DNA of 64,000 bases from Desulfosarcina alkanivorans (GTDB lineage: Bacteria; Desulfobacterota; Desulfobacteria; Desulfobacterales; Desulfosarcinaceae). Each line of letters opens with the position of its first letter. Position 1 is the first letter of the stretch. The position numbers and the translations under genes are program-made. A model generated the notes under the pieces. The model was given only the letters and a program-made list of their open reading frames with translations. It was not told where the DNA came from and made no database searches. The DNA lies in contig NZ_AP021874.1 of the NCBI RefSeq assembly GCF_009688945.1, positions 6,138,001 to 6,202,000 on the forward strand. Direction: 5' to 3'. Below are positions 42,513 to 51,764 of the stretch, in pieces.

Positions 42513-43859
42513 TTACCGATTGTCGGGGCCACCGGGTTCCAACCGGTATCGCTTGATTTTTTTATGCAGGGTGACACGGTTGATTTCCAGGTCCTTGGCC
42601 GCCCGGGTGACATTCCATCCATGCTGGTCCAATATCCTGCAGATGTGACTTTTTTCCATCGCACGCAGGGACGGGCCCGGGGGGGCGGCCGCCCGGGGCG
42701 GCCGAAGAAATTCGAAATCCAATGCCCCCAGGATCCGTGATCTGGACAGCACCACCGCCCGTTCGATGGCGTTTTCCAATTCGCGGACATTGCCCGGCCA
42801 GCCATAGGCCTCGAGTAGCCTGTGCGCATCGGCCGAAATGCGGTCCACCCGTTTGGTGGTTTCGTGGCAGAATTTTTTCAAGAAGTGTTCCGCCAGCAGC
42901 CGGATGTCCTCCCGGCGCTCACGCAGGGGCGGGATGTCCATCTGGATGACATGGATGCGGTAGTAAAAATCCTCCCGGAAACGGCCTTTATCGATCTGTG
43001 CTTCCAGGTCCCGGCTGGTTGCCGTAACCAGCCTGAAATCGACCGGCACCGGCTGACGGCTGCCCACGCGGGTGATCTTCTTCTCTTCCAGCACCCGCAG
43101 CAGGTCCACCTGCATTTTCGGGCTGATCTCACCGACTTCATCCAGAAACAGCGTTCCCCCGCCGACCACCTCGAAAAATCCCTTGCGTTCATGGACGGCG
43201 CCGGTGTAGGCGCCTTTCTGGTGTCCGAAGAGTTCACTTTCCAGAAGGGTGTCCGGCATGGCCCCGCAGTTGATGGCAATAAAGGGAAGATTGGCGCGCG
43301 GGCTTTTGGCATGAATCGCCTTGGCGACCAGTTCCTTGCCCGTACCGGTCTCCCCCGCCAGAAGCACGGAAGCATCGCTGCCGGCCACCTCGGCGATCAT
43401 TTCAAAAATTCGGGTCATGGCCGCCGACTGTCCGATGATATTGTCAAACCGCGTGATCTTCTCCAGGCGCCCCTTGAGGTAGTTGTATTCGGAGGTCCTT
43501 TTCTGCTGCTGGATCACCTTTTCCATCACCAGGGACAATTGATCCGGTTTGAAGGGCTTCAGCAGGTAGTCGGTGGCACCGATTTTCATGGCCTGGACGG
43601 CCGATTCGATGGATCCGTAGGCGGTGATGATAATGACCATGGTCTCCGGGTAGGTTTCCTTGACGGCCGCCAGCAGCTCGATGCCGTCCATGCCGGGCAT
43701 TTTGATGTCCACGAAAAGCAGGTCGTAAGGAGTGTCTGCGAGTTTTTCCAGGGCCTCTTTTCCGGAGGCGGCCGTGGCCACTTTATGCCCGCTTTTTTGA
43801 AACCAGTGGAAAAAGGACTCCCTGATAATTCTTTCGTCGTCCACGATCATGATATGCAT
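42513..43859 (-). CDS. NtrC-type sigma-54 response regulator (module B)
   Basis: 448 residues: receiver (DD at 7-8, phosphoacceptor Asp51 in LLFVDIKMPGMDG, Thr in IITAYG, Lys in LLKPF), AAA+ domain (GETGTGKELVAK, GGTLFLDEVGE) and Fis-type helix-turn-helix (KDLEINRVTLHKKIKRYRL). The sigma-54 contact loop is GAYTGA, a known functional variant of GAFTGA. It is 14 bp downstream of the Rossmann kinase and three bases upstream of the archaemetzincin. Candidate targets are the sigma-54 promoters at 40887 and 39839. Strong overall similarity to the module A regulator suggests duplication. Confidence 0.92.
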   Translation of the reverse strand: MHIMIVDDERIIRESFFHWFQKSGHKVATAASGKEALEKLADTPYDLLFVDIKMPGMDGIELLAAVKETYPETMVIIITAYGSIESAVQAMKIGATDYLLKPFKPDQLSLVMEKVIQQQKRTSEYNYLKGRLEKITRFDNIIGQSAAMTRIFEMIAEVAGSDASVLLAGETGTGKELVAKAIHAKSPRANLPFIAINCGAMPDTLLESELFGHQKGAYTGAVHERKGFFEVVGGGTLFLDEVGEISPKMQVDLLRVLEEKKITRVGSRQPVPVDFRLVTATSRDLEAQIDKGRFREDFYYRIHVIQMDIPPLRERREDIRLLAEHFLKKFCHETTKRVDRISADAHRLLEAYGWPGNVRELENAIERAVVLSRSRILGALDFEFLRPPRAAAPPGPSLRAMEKSHICRILDQHGWNVTRAAKDLEINRVTLHKKIKRYRLEPGGPDNR

Positions 43860-43873
43860 ACGCCCCTCCGGGT

Positions 43874-45418
43874 TCAGGCATGCTCGGTTGTCGAGGCGGC
43901 CAGCGGCAACTGGATGATAAACGCCGTGCCTTTTCCGGCTTCACTGTGAACCTCGATCTCCCCTTGATGGTTTTTGACAACGCCGTATACGATGGACAGG
44001 CCCATGCCGGTCCCCTCCCCCATGGCTTTGGTGGTGAAAAAGGGATCGTAGATGTGGTCGAGGTGTTTTTGGGGGATCCCGTGGCCGGTATCCCGGATTT
44101 CAACCTGGGCGGTCCGGCTCCCGGCCATGGCGGTGGAAACGATCTCCAGCCGGCCGCCGGGCCCCATGGCCTCGATGGCGTTGAACACCAGATTGAGAAA
44201 GCATTGCTGCAGCCGGTTCGTGTCGCCATGAACGAAAAGCGGCTCCGGCGTCAGCGCCAGCCGGAAGTATAAATCCTGAAGCTCGATCCGGTGGCGGGTC
44301 AGGTCCACCACACTTGTGATGACCTCATTGAGATCGATGTCCCTGAAGGCCTGGCGCGTTTCCCGGGAAAAGGAGAGCAGACCGCTGATGATCTTGCCGC
44401 AGCGTTCCAGTTCGTCGGTCATGATTCCCGAGAATTCCCGCATTTCGGCAATCTCCGCGCCCGTCAAGTGGTCCGTGGCCAGCATTTCCTTCATGAGGTG
44501 GCCGAAGGTCAGCAGTCCCTGGATGGGGTTGTTGATTTCATGTACGCAGCTGGCCACCAGCTTGCCCAGCGAGATCAAACGGTCCTCCTGGATGAGCTTG
44601 TTCAGATCCGATTTCAGTTCCCGCTCCCGTTTTTCCCAGCGGGAGGAAATTTTGCGCTCGAGATCCATCCAGATTTCGATGACCCGAATCGTCTGGCCTT
44701 TTTCGTTTCGCACCGGATAGGTCACGATGTCATGGAACGCCGACGCTTTTTCCGCCGTGGCCATCGAATGAATCCCCTTGGCCGACCGGCCGGTCCGCAA
44801 GGTCTCCAGCATCGGGCAGACCATCCCGTTGCGCAAGGTGTCGCAGGGCGCATCCAGTCCGTGAATGAGCCGATAGCAGTGGGCGCCGATCACCTCATCG
44901 TGTGTTTTGCCGACGGTTTTCAAATAGGCGTCGTTGACCGCTTCGATGGTAAAATCGGTATTGATGACCACGATGCACTGCTGGTTCTGCTGAATCAGAA
45001 AGTCGCGGACCGCCTTTTCAAAGACGATCCGCTGTTCGGCAGATCTGAGTTTCTGGTCCACCGTAAACAGGTTTCTGAGCAGGCGGCCGATATTGTGCTC
45101 GACAATACCGACACGGGGAGGGCGCAGCTGAACGAGTTCAACAAGGACGTCCCGGTTGTTGGTCAGCTCGATGATGCCGTCCAGTTCCTCGAGCTTGAAG
45201 AGATCCTTGAAATCGGTTGTGGTGTAAATCCCCAGCTTCCGGGCCATGCGGAACCCTTCGGCCCGGGGGTCGATGTCGCAGACGCCGATGATTTCGATCT
45301 GCAGGTAGGGCAGGTCCCCCAGTCCGACCAGTTCGAGAAAAAATCGGCAGGCCCGCCCCCCGCCGACGATAGCCAGTTTAAGTGGAATTCTCCCGGTAGG
45401 CAGTGGGTTCATCGTCAT
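43874..45418 (-). CDS. Sensor histidine kinase with N-terminal Rossmann domain (module B)
   Basis: 514 residues, soluble. Residues about 14-115 form a dehydrogenase-like nucleotide-binding domain (LAIVGGGRACRFFL, then IEIIGVCDIDP and MARKLGIYTTTDF). A PAS domain follows with the Cys/His pattern C-Y-R-L-I-H...C...CP, then a coiled coil, HisKA (SCVHEINNPIQGLL) and HATPase (RDTGHGI, GEGTGMGLSIVYG). The plan equals the module A kinase, including GGG-x-x-C at the Rossmann turn. It heads the operon kinase-regulator-archaemetzincin. NAD(H) sensing is inferred from the fold only; the C-terminal catalytic half of a dehydrogenase is absent. Confidence 0.87.
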   Translation of the reverse strand: MTMNPLPTGRIPLKLAIVGGGRACRFFLELVGLGDLPYLQIEIIGVCDIDPRAEGFRMARKLGIYTTTDFKDLFKLEELDGIIELTNNRDVLVELVQLRPPRVGIVEHNIGRLLRNLFTVDQKLRSAEQRIVFEKAVRDFLIQQNQQCIVVINTDFTIEAVNDAYLKTVGKTHDEVIGAHCYRLIHGLDAPCDTLRNGMVCPMLETLRTGRSAKGIHSMATAEKASAFHDIVTYPVRNEKGQTIRVIEIWMDLERKISSRWEKRERELKSDLNKLIQEDRLISLGKLVASCVHEINNPIQGLLTFGHLMKEMLATDHLTGAEIAEMREFSGIMTDELERCGKIISGLLSFSRETRQAFRDIDLNEVITSVVDLTRHRIELQDLYFRLALTPEPLFVHGDTNRLQQCFLNLVFNAIEAMGPGGRLEIVSTAMAGSRTAQVEIRDTGHGIPQKHLDHIYDPFFTTKAMGEGTGMGLSIVYGVVKNHQGEIEVHSEAGKGTAFIIQLPLAASTTEHA

Positions 45419-45606
45419 CGTCCCCGGGCCAACGGAAAAGGGTCGCGTGGTTCCGAATCAGAAGGGCAGCCGGGCGGTTCGATTCCGTTGAGAAACGGCG
45501 GCGGGTCGTCAATCGTTCAGGGTTTCAGGAAGCGATGCGGCCGCCCGGGTCAGGGTGCAGGCGCACACCCTTTTCGATGCAGAAAGATAACCCTGCTCAG
45601 AATTTG

Positions 45607-45620
45607 TTGGCATATGCCAA
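45607..45620. promoter_or_regulatory. Perfect 14-bp palindrome
   Basis: TTGGCATATGCCAA lies in the 358-bp divergent region between the module B kinase gene and the thioesterase gene, about 190 and 155 bp from the two starts. It could be an operator. The rest of this spacer shows only a possible -10 TATAGT at 45739-45744 for the thioesterase gene. Confidence 0.45.
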
Positions 45621-45776
45621 ATTTATTTCGCCTGCGGAAAAATGTCAAGTAAACGCCGCCTGCCGGCACCGTACTTCAGCCTTTCGGCGGCCTCCAACGA
45701 CATTTTATGACGGTTTTTTTTTGTTCGCGGGATCTGTTATAGTCGCGCCATGTCAACTGCCAACAACGAGGGATGC

Positions 45777-46250
45777 ATGATGGATGCTGAAAAGCGAGCG
45801 GCCCGGGGATTCTATACTCTTCTGCGCGAACTTTACGCGGATCGTCTGCCTTTCAACCGGGTGCTGGGCATTTCCGTCACCTCCGTGGATGCAGACGGCG
45901 CAACCATGGCGTTTTCCATGCGCGAGGATCTCATCGGCAACGTGTTCCACCGCATCCTGCACGGCGGGGTCATTTCCGCCGTACTGGATGCCGTCGGCGG
46001 CCTTACGGCATCGGCCAGCCTCGTCGAGCGGGCCGCCGGCCTGCCGGAAGAAAAAGTCCGGCAGATGTTTGCCCGGGTCGGGACCATCGATCTGCGGGTG
46101 GATTACCTGCGGCCCGGCAGGGGGGACGGGTTTACGGCCGGCGGGCGGATCATGCGGTCCGGCCGCAAGGTGGCCGTGGTGCGCATGGAAATGCACAACA
46201 CGGCGGATCTTCTGGTGGCCGTGGGCACCGGCACGTACATGGTGGGTTAA
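45777..46250 (+). CDS. PaaI/YigI-type hotdog thioesterase
   Basis: 157 residues in the hotdog-fold acyl-CoA thioesterase family. The helix motif HRILHGGVISAVLDAVGG is the PaaI-like active-site segment, and TIDLRVDYLRPGRG and GRKVAVVRMEM follow as the typical strands. It would hydrolyse acyl- or aryl-CoA esters in the cytoplasm. I chose the ATG at 45777 because GAGGG lies upstream at good spacing; an ATG at 45750 is possible and lies close to a TATAGT promoter element. It begins a plus-strand run that ends with ftsK. Confidence 0.85.
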   Translation: MMDAEKRAARGFYTLLRELYADRLPFNRVLGISVTSVDADGATMAFSMREDLIGNVFHRILHGGVISAVLDAVGGLTASASLVERAAGLPEEKVRQMFARVGTIDLRVDYLRPGRGDGFTAGGRIMRSGRKVAVVRMEMHNTADLLVAVGTGTYMVG

Positions 46251-46408
46251 ATTAACGTTTATCTTTCAAAACCCCCACCGGTTGTTGTCCGAGGCCCGGT
46301 TTGAACATATATATTGAGATTCGGACCGTTTTATGCTAGTGACGATCACACGGTGAAAATGGATAGTTGCTCGAAGTAAAGGTCAACCCCCGGCCGGTAG
46401 AAACGAAC

Positions 46409-46741
46409 ATGAAACAATATGTGATCGACGAAATCCGCCCCCAGGATTACGAGAAAATCAAGGGTTACCTGGATGAATCCTTCGGCGAATCCGACCTGGG
46501 GGGCCTGTACTGGGTCCCCGTGGACGAGGCCGTGCTGTCCGACGTACAGAAGGCCCATACGGATTGTGCGCCTTTTTTCATGGCCCTGGAACTGGGGCCG
46601 GACCGCCTGGCCGGTGAACTGCTGGTCCGGACCCGCAGCCGGGTGCGCTGCGACTGCATCCACTATGCCGACCAGCGTCAACGGGACTGGCTCGTGCGGA
46701 CCGTGGATGCTATTTTTGAGAAACTGGAAATCATCACCTGA
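46409..46741 (+). CDS. Conserved hypothetical protein
   Basis: 110 residues, acidic and soluble. The first ATG (MKQYVIDEIRPQDYEK) is taken as start; the frame reaches back to a TTG at 46367 with no better signal. I do not recognise the family. It has a YLDESFG and YWVPVDEAVL segment and a CDCIHYADQRQRDWL segment near the C-terminus, without catalytic motifs. It ends 21 bp before plsC and is probably cotranscribed with plsC, rnj and ftsK. Confidence 0.65.
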   Translation: MKQYVIDEIRPQDYEKIKGYLDESFGESDLGGLYWVPVDEAVLSDVQKAHTDCAPFFMALELGPDRLAGELLVRTRSRVRCDCIHYADQRQRDWLVRTVDAIFEKLEIIT

Positions 46742-46762
46742 CCGTATGGGACGCGGCCGGCA

Positions 46763-47500
46763 ATGCTGAAAACAATTGTACATGCCCTGCACACGGTAAT
46801 CATCGTCCTGTGGACGCTTCTGGCGACAGCGGCTGTCGGGACCGTGGTCATTATTTACTCTTTTTTCAGCCGGACGGGCAACGGTCCCCATCTGCTCGCC
46901 CGGTTCTGGGCCAATTCCATCCTGTGGGTGAGCCGGGTCAGGGTCACCGTTACCGGTGCCGAAAAACTCGATCCCGGCCGGTCCTACATCTATATGCCCA
47001 ACCACCAGAGCAATGCCGACATCCCTCTGCTCCTGGGGCGGCTGCCGGTTCAGTTCCGCTGGTTGGCCAAGGCCGAATTGTTCAAGATCCCCCTTTTCGG
47101 CCGGGCCATGCGGGGGGTGGGGTATATCAGCATCGATCGGTCCAATCGCAAATCGGCGTTCGCCAGCCTGAAGCAGGCGGCCCGCACCATCCGCAACGGT
47201 ACCAGTGTGCTGATTTTTCCCGAAGGCACCCGCAGCCGGGACGGCCGGATCCTGCCGTTTAAGAAGGGCGGATTCGTTCTCTCGGTCGATTCGGGGGTCC
47301 CCATCGTGCCCATCGTCATCAAGGGCACCCGCAATATCGTTCCCAAAGGCCGAAAGATGATCCGATCGGCCCCGGTGACCATGGAGATCCTGGACCCGGT
47401 GGAGACGTCCGGATATACCCGCAAGACCAAGGATGAACTGCTGGACCGGATCTGCACCATTCTTACGGAAAACTTCGAAAACGGCGGTCGGGGGTCTTGA
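46763..47500 (+). CDS. plsC: 1-acyl-sn-glycerol-3-phosphate acyltransferase
   Basis: 245 residues. An N-terminal hydrophobic segment (about 8-32) anchors it to the membrane. The acyltransferase motifs are NHQSNADIPLL (NHX4D catalytic pair), FGRAMRGVGYISIDR and FPEGTRSRDG. It makes phosphatidic acid from lysophosphatidic acid in phospholipid synthesis. Length is normal. It stops four bases before the ribonuclease J start codon. Confidence 0.92.
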   Translation: MLKTIVHALHTVIIVLWTLLATAAVGTVVIIYSFFSRTGNGPHLLARFWANSILWVSRVRVTVTGAEKLDPGRSYIYMPNHQSNADIPLLLGRLPVQFRWLAKAELFKIPLFGRAMRGVGYISIDRSNRKSAFASLKQAARTIRNGTSVLIFPEGTRSRDGRILPFKKGGFVLSVDSGVPIVPIVIKGTRNIVPKGRKMIRSAPVTMEILDPVETSGYTRKTKDELLDRICTILTENFENGGRGS

Positions 47501-47504
47501 AACG

Positions 47505-49154
47505 ATGCTGAAACTCATCCCGCTGGGCGGCCTGGGCGAAATCGGCCTGAACATGATGGTGGTGGAGTACGGCGATACGATTTTTATCATCGATGCCGGC
47601 ATCATGTTCCCGGAAGCCTATATGCTGGGCGTGGATTACGTCATTCCGGACATGGATTATCTCCGCCAGAACCGCACACGGGTTTCCGGGGTCATTCTCA
47701 CCCATGCCCATGAGGACCACATCGGGGCGCTTCCGTTCCTGCTCCGGGAGATCAACGTGCCGGTTTTCGGTACCCCCTTTACCCTGGGCATCGTGCGCCA
47801 CAAACTGGAAGAGCACGACCTGCTCGCTACGGCCTCGCTTCACGAGGTGCTGCCCAGGGAGCGGCTGAAAATCGGGCCCTTCGAGGTGGAGTTCATCCGC
47901 GTCAACCACAGCGTCGTGGACGGGGTGGGACTGGCCATCCGCACCCCTGTCGGCCTGGTGGTCCACACCGGCGACTTCAAGATGAGTCAAACCGTGGTGG
48001 AAGGCATGCTCACCGATGTCAACCGCTTCGCCCAGTGCGGGGAAGAGGGGGTGCTGGCCTTGTTGTCCGATTCCACCAACGTGGAGAAGGACGGCCACAC
48101 CATTTCCGCGCAGGAGATTGGCGCCGAACTGGCCAGAATCATGGAAGCCGCCACCGGCAGGATCATCGTGGCCCTTTTTGCTTCCAACATCGCGCGTATC
48201 CAGCAGGTCGTCAACATCGCCCAGACACGCCACCGGAAAGTCGTCTTCAACGGCCGCAGCATCGAGGTCAGCGTGGCCATCGCCCGCAAGCTGGGATACC
48301 TGAATGTTCCCGAGGGGATGGAGATCGATATCGACGAGGTGAATACCTTCCCCGACGATGAGGTCATCATGATCACCACGGGCAGCCAGGGCGAACCCAT
48401 GTCCGCTTTGGCGCGCATGGCCGCGGGCACCCACAAGCAGATCAAGATCCACCAGGAGGACAAGGTCATCCTTTCCTCCAAATTCATCCCGGGCAATGAG
48501 AAGGCCATCGCCAACATCATCAACAATCTCTACCGCCGGGGCGCCGATGTCGTTTATGAAAAGATATCCAATATCCACGTGTCCGGGCACGCCTTCCGGG
48601 AAGAGCTCAAAATGATGCTCAACCTGGTCAAACCGAGATTTTTCATGCCCGTTCACGGAGAATACCGCCATCTGGTGCTGCACACCCGGCTGGCCCGGCA
48701 GGTGGGCATACCCGACGACCACCTGATCCTGGCCCAGAACGGCCAGATTATCGAGCTGGAAGAGAACCGCTTCCGGATTCGCGACGGCATCAGCGCCGGC
48801 CGGGTGCTTATCGACGGCAAGGGCATCGGTGATGTGGGACGCAGTGTGCTCAAGGAACGTCGCGTGCTTTCAGAGGAGGGCCTGGTGGTGGTGAACATGG
48901 CCTTCGACGAAGAGACCGGCATCGTGGTATACGGCCCGGATATCGTTTCCCGGGGGTTTGTCTTCGAGACGGAAACGGGCTACCTGCTCCAGGACGCCCA
49001 GTGCGTGGTCCTGGAGATTGTGGAGGACGTCACCCCGGATGTGCCCAACCGGGTGGATCGCATCCGCAGCCGCATCCAGACGGCCCTGAGGCAGTACTTT
49101 TTCTTCACCATCGGGCGGCGGCCGGTTATTCTTCCCTTTCTGGTGGAGATCTGA
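47505..49154 (+). CDS. rnj: Ribonuclease J
   Basis: 549 residues from the ATG at 47505 (GGGGG upstream); the frame reaches 47433 only inside plsC. Metallo-beta-lactamase/beta-CASP family. The zinc ligands are in THAHEDH (about 66-72), and further motifs include VHTGDFK, SDSTNVEK, GSQGEP and HVSGHA. RNase J has endo- and 5'-3' exoribonuclease activity on mRNA and rRNA. It lies between plsC and ftsK with tight spacing, so the four genes form an operon. Confidence 0.95.
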   Translation: MLKLIPLGGLGEIGLNMMVVEYGDTIFIIDAGIMFPEAYMLGVDYVIPDMDYLRQNRTRVSGVILTHAHEDHIGALPFLLREINVPVFGTPFTLGIVRHKLEEHDLLATASLHEVLPRERLKIGPFEVEFIRVNHSVVDGVGLAIRTPVGLVVHTGDFKMSQTVVEGMLTDVNRFAQCGEEGVLALLSDSTNVEKDGHTISAQEIGAELARIMEAATGRIIVALFASNIARIQQVVNIAQTRHRKVVFNGRSIEVSVAIARKLGYLNVPEGMEIDIDEVNTFPDDEVIMITTGSQGEPMSALARMAAGTHKQIKIHQEDKVILSSKFIPGNEKAIANIINNLYRRGADVVYEKISNIHVSGHAFREELKMMLNLVKPRFFMPVHGEYRHLVLHTRLARQVGIPDDHLILAQNGQIIELEENRFRIRDGISAGRVLIDGKGIGDVGRSVLKERRVLSEEGLVVVNMAFDEETGIVVYGPDIVSRGFVFETETGYLLQDAQCVVLEIVEDVTPDVPNRVDRIRSRIQTALRQYFFFTIGRRPVILPFLVEI

Positions 49155-49156
49155 GA

Positions 49157-51328
49157 ATGAAAAAAGAAATAACCGGCATTCTTTTTTTCTTCATGGTGGT
49201 CTTCAGCCTGATCAGCCTGCTGTCATTCGATCCGGGCGATCCATGCCTGTTTTTCAACACCGGCGGGGCCGGCAGGGTCCATAATCTGTTCGGCGTCTTC
49301 GGCGCCAACTTTGCCGGCATAATGGTGGGCCTGTTCGGCATCGGCGCCTTCTGGGTCCCCTTTCTGTGCCTGCTGGGCAGTATCCTCTTCTTCGGCAAAA
49401 ATCCGGGGCAGGCGATGCTTCCGCTGGCTGCCGGCGGCATCCTGCTGATCATCACCACGGGCAGCCTGCTGGCTTTCAGGCAGGATCACTATCTGCTTTT
49501 CGGCAGCCGGTTCTCCGCGGGCGGCATCGTCGGCATTCCCCTTAAATCATTTGCCGTGCGTTATTCCAACCCGGCCGGCGGCTCCATCATCCTGATGCTG
49601 GTCTGGCTGATCGGTTTTATCATGGCGACCGGCTTTTCCGTCGTGGCCTTTTACCGTCGCTGCAAAACCGCGAATTCAGCCCTGTTGGACCGCATGGCCA
49701 CCGCCCTGATCAAGTGGAAGGAACGCCGTCAGAAAAGTGTCAAGCGGCGCCGGACCCTCAAGGCAGAGAAGACTAAGAAAAAAGAGAAGATCAGGATCAA
49801 GACGCCGGTTTCCAACCCGGTGCCGGTCAAACCGGTTCCCAAGCAGGCCGTCTTCGAATTTATGAAAGGCGATGCGCAATTCTCCCTGCCCTCGGTCAAT
49901 TTTCTCGACGACCCCAAGGAACGGCCCCAGTCCACCAGTAAAGAGAACCTGCGGATGCAGTCCCGGCTGCTGGAAAAAAAGCTGGAGGATTTCGGTGTTC
50001 ACGGCAAGGTGGTGGCCGTTACCCCGGGGCCGGTGATCACCACTTTCGAGTACGAACCGGCGCCCGGCGTCAAGATCAACCGCATCGTCAACCTGACCGA
50101 CGACCTGGCCCTGGCCCTGAGGGCCATCAGCATCCGTATCGTGGCACCCATCCCGGGCAAGGCCGTCATCGGTGTGGAGATCCCCAACACCGACCGGGAA
50201 ACGGTCCGCTTCAAGGAGATGATCCTGTCGCCTTCTTTCGAGCAGACCAAGAGCACCCTGACCCTGTGCCTGGGCAAGGACATCGTGGGCAACCCGGTTT
50301 CCGCCGGACTTGAGAAAATGCCCCATCTGCTCATTGCCGGCGCCACCGGGGCAGGCAAGAGCGTGGCCCTGAACACCATGATCTGCAGCCTGCTCTACAA
50401 GCTGACCCCGGACCGGGTGAAGCTCATCATGGTTGACCCCAAGCGCATCGAGCTGTCCATGTACGACGGCATCCCCCACCTGATCACCCCGGTGGTCACC
50501 GATGTCAAGAAAGCCACCAATGCCCTGTTCTGGGCCGTGCGCGAGATGGAGCACCGCTACGAACTGCTCTCGCAGATGAAGACCCGCAATATCGACCAGT
50601 ACAACCGCAAGATAGAGAAAGCGCCCGCCCCCGAGCCTGCCGAAGGCGAGACGGCCCCCGGCGAACCGCCGTCAACGCTGCCATACATCGTCATCATCAT
50701 CGACGAACTGGCCGATCTCATGATGGTGGCCTCCCGGGACGTGGAGGTGGCGCTGACCCGCCTGGCCCAGATGGCCCGGGCGGCCGGCATCCACCTGATC
50801 CTGGCCACCCAGCGCCCCTCGGTAGACGTGCTGACCGGCATCATCAAGGCCAATTTTCCCACGCGCCTGACTTTCCAGGTTTCCTCCAAGACCGATTCGC
50901 GCACCATCATCGACACCAACGGGGCCGAGAGCCTGCTGGGCAACGGGGATATGCTTTTCCTGCCCCCGGGAACGGCCCGGCTTCAGCGCATCCACGGGGC
51001 CTATATTTCCGAGGCGGAGCTGACCCGTGTTACTGAATTCTTAAAGCAGCAGCAGCCGCCCGACTACGACAAGACGGTCGTTCAGGCCCCGGCCAAGGAA
51101 GCCGGTGCCGGGGGCGAGAAGGAGTACGACGAACGCTACGACGATGCCGTCGCCCTGGTGAGCCAGGCCGGCCAGGCCTCCATTTCCATGGTCCAGCGGC
51201 ACCTGCGCATCGGATACAACCGGGCGGCCCGAATTATCGAGATGATGGAGCAGGAGGGTGTTGTCGGCCCCCAGGACGGGGTCAAACCGCGGCAGGTGTT
51301 GGTTAAAAATTACGACGACATCTCATAG
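49157..51328 (+). CDS. ftsK: FtsK/SpoIIIE DNA translocase
   Basis: 723 residues from the ATG at 49157, two bases after the ribonuclease J stop; GGAG lies inside that gene. The N-terminal 170 residues hold about four membrane segments. A basic Lys-rich linker follows (about 195-240), then the motor domain with Walker A AGATGAGKSVALN and Walker B VIIIDELADLMM, and the C-terminal gamma winged helix (ISMVQRHLRIGYNRAARIIEMME) that reads KOPS sequences. It couples chromosome segregation to division. The linker is short compared with the E. coli protein, as in many non-enteric FtsK. Confidence 0.95.
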   Translation: MKKEITGILFFFMVVFSLISLLSFDPGDPCLFFNTGGAGRVHNLFGVFGANFAGIMVGLFGIGAFWVPFLCLLGSILFFGKNPGQAMLPLAAGGILLIITTGSLLAFRQDHYLLFGSRFSAGGIVGIPLKSFAVRYSNPAGGSIILMLVWLIGFIMATGFSVVAFYRRCKTANSALLDRMATALIKWKERRQKSVKRRRTLKAEKTKKKEKIRIKTPVSNPVPVKPVPKQAVFEFMKGDAQFSLPSVNFLDDPKERPQSTSKENLRMQSRLLEKKLEDFGVHGKVVAVTPGPVITTFEYEPAPGVKINRIVNLTDDLALALRAISIRIVAPIPGKAVIGVEIPNTDRETVRFKEMILSPSFEQTKSTLTLCLGKDIVGNPVSAGLEKMPHLLIAGATGAGKSVALNTMICSLLYKLTPDRVKLIMVDPKRIELSMYDGIPHLITPVVTDVKKATNALFWAVREMEHRYELLSQMKTRNIDQYNRKIEKAPAPEPAEGETAPGEPPSTLPYIVIIIDELADLMMVASRDVEVALTRLAQMARAAGIHLILATQRPSVDVLTGIIKANFPTRLTFQVSSKTDSRTIIDTNGAESLLGNGDMLFLPPGTARLQRIHGAYISEAELTRVTEFLKQQQPPDYDKTVVQAPAKEAGAGGEKEYDERYDDAVALVSQAGQASISMVQRHLRIGYNRAARIIEMMEQEGVVGPQDGVKPRQVLVKNYDDIS

Positions 51329-51339
51329 GGATCGCTTTA

Positions 51340-51456
51340 AAACGGCATCTTTCGGCCCAGGCCGGCGTTCTCGCTCAGTCGATATCCTCAACGTAGCGCA
51401 GCGACGCCTCCGGTTTCGACTTCACTGCGGCTTTGGCCTGAATCAAAATCTACCAT
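51340..51456. repeat. Imperfect palindromic element 1
   Basis: About 110 bases downstream of ftsK form an imperfect palindrome centred near 51395: GGCCCAGGCCGGCG and TCGATATCC on the left match AGGCCAAAGCCGCAG and TCGAAACCGG read back from the right. No open reading frame is present. It is directly followed by element 2. Confidence 0.5.
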
Positions 51457-51460
51457 TTAT

Positions 51461-51585
51461 GACGGATTCGTAAAAAAGCCGATATCTGCGTTACGCTTCA
51501 TCCCTCGTCACTGCGGCGTACCGTAAGTACGCCTCATTCCTTAAGGATTCGCAAGCCTTGATCTCGGCTTTTTTACGAACCCGTC
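51461..51585. repeat. Palindromic element 2 (MITE- or REP-like)
   Basis: Outer 26-base arms at 51461-51486 and 51560-51585 are inverted repeats matching at 24 of 26 positions (core TTCGTAAAAAAGCCGA). The inside holds a second perfect stem GGCGTAC/GTACGCC around CGTAA. The structure looks like a non-autonomous mobile repeat. The T-runs within the arms could also terminate ftsK transcription. Confidence 0.65.
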
Positions 51586-51764
51586 GGGAAAACGACTTTT
51601 TACGAGGGCATCCTTTATGATAGAAGGCGGTTTTGATTGAGGAATTGAGGAATTGATGGATGCGTAGGAGCGGCTTCCAGCCGCGATATGAACGAGTAGA
51701 TTGTCCCAATCAATCCCGTGAACAGTTACAACAAACCAACAAACCAATCAAACGAACGAACCAG

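Noticed and set aside
45465..45500. tRNA-like GGTTCGATTCC segment
   Set aside because: The upstream sequence cannot form a matching acceptor stem or anticodon arm.
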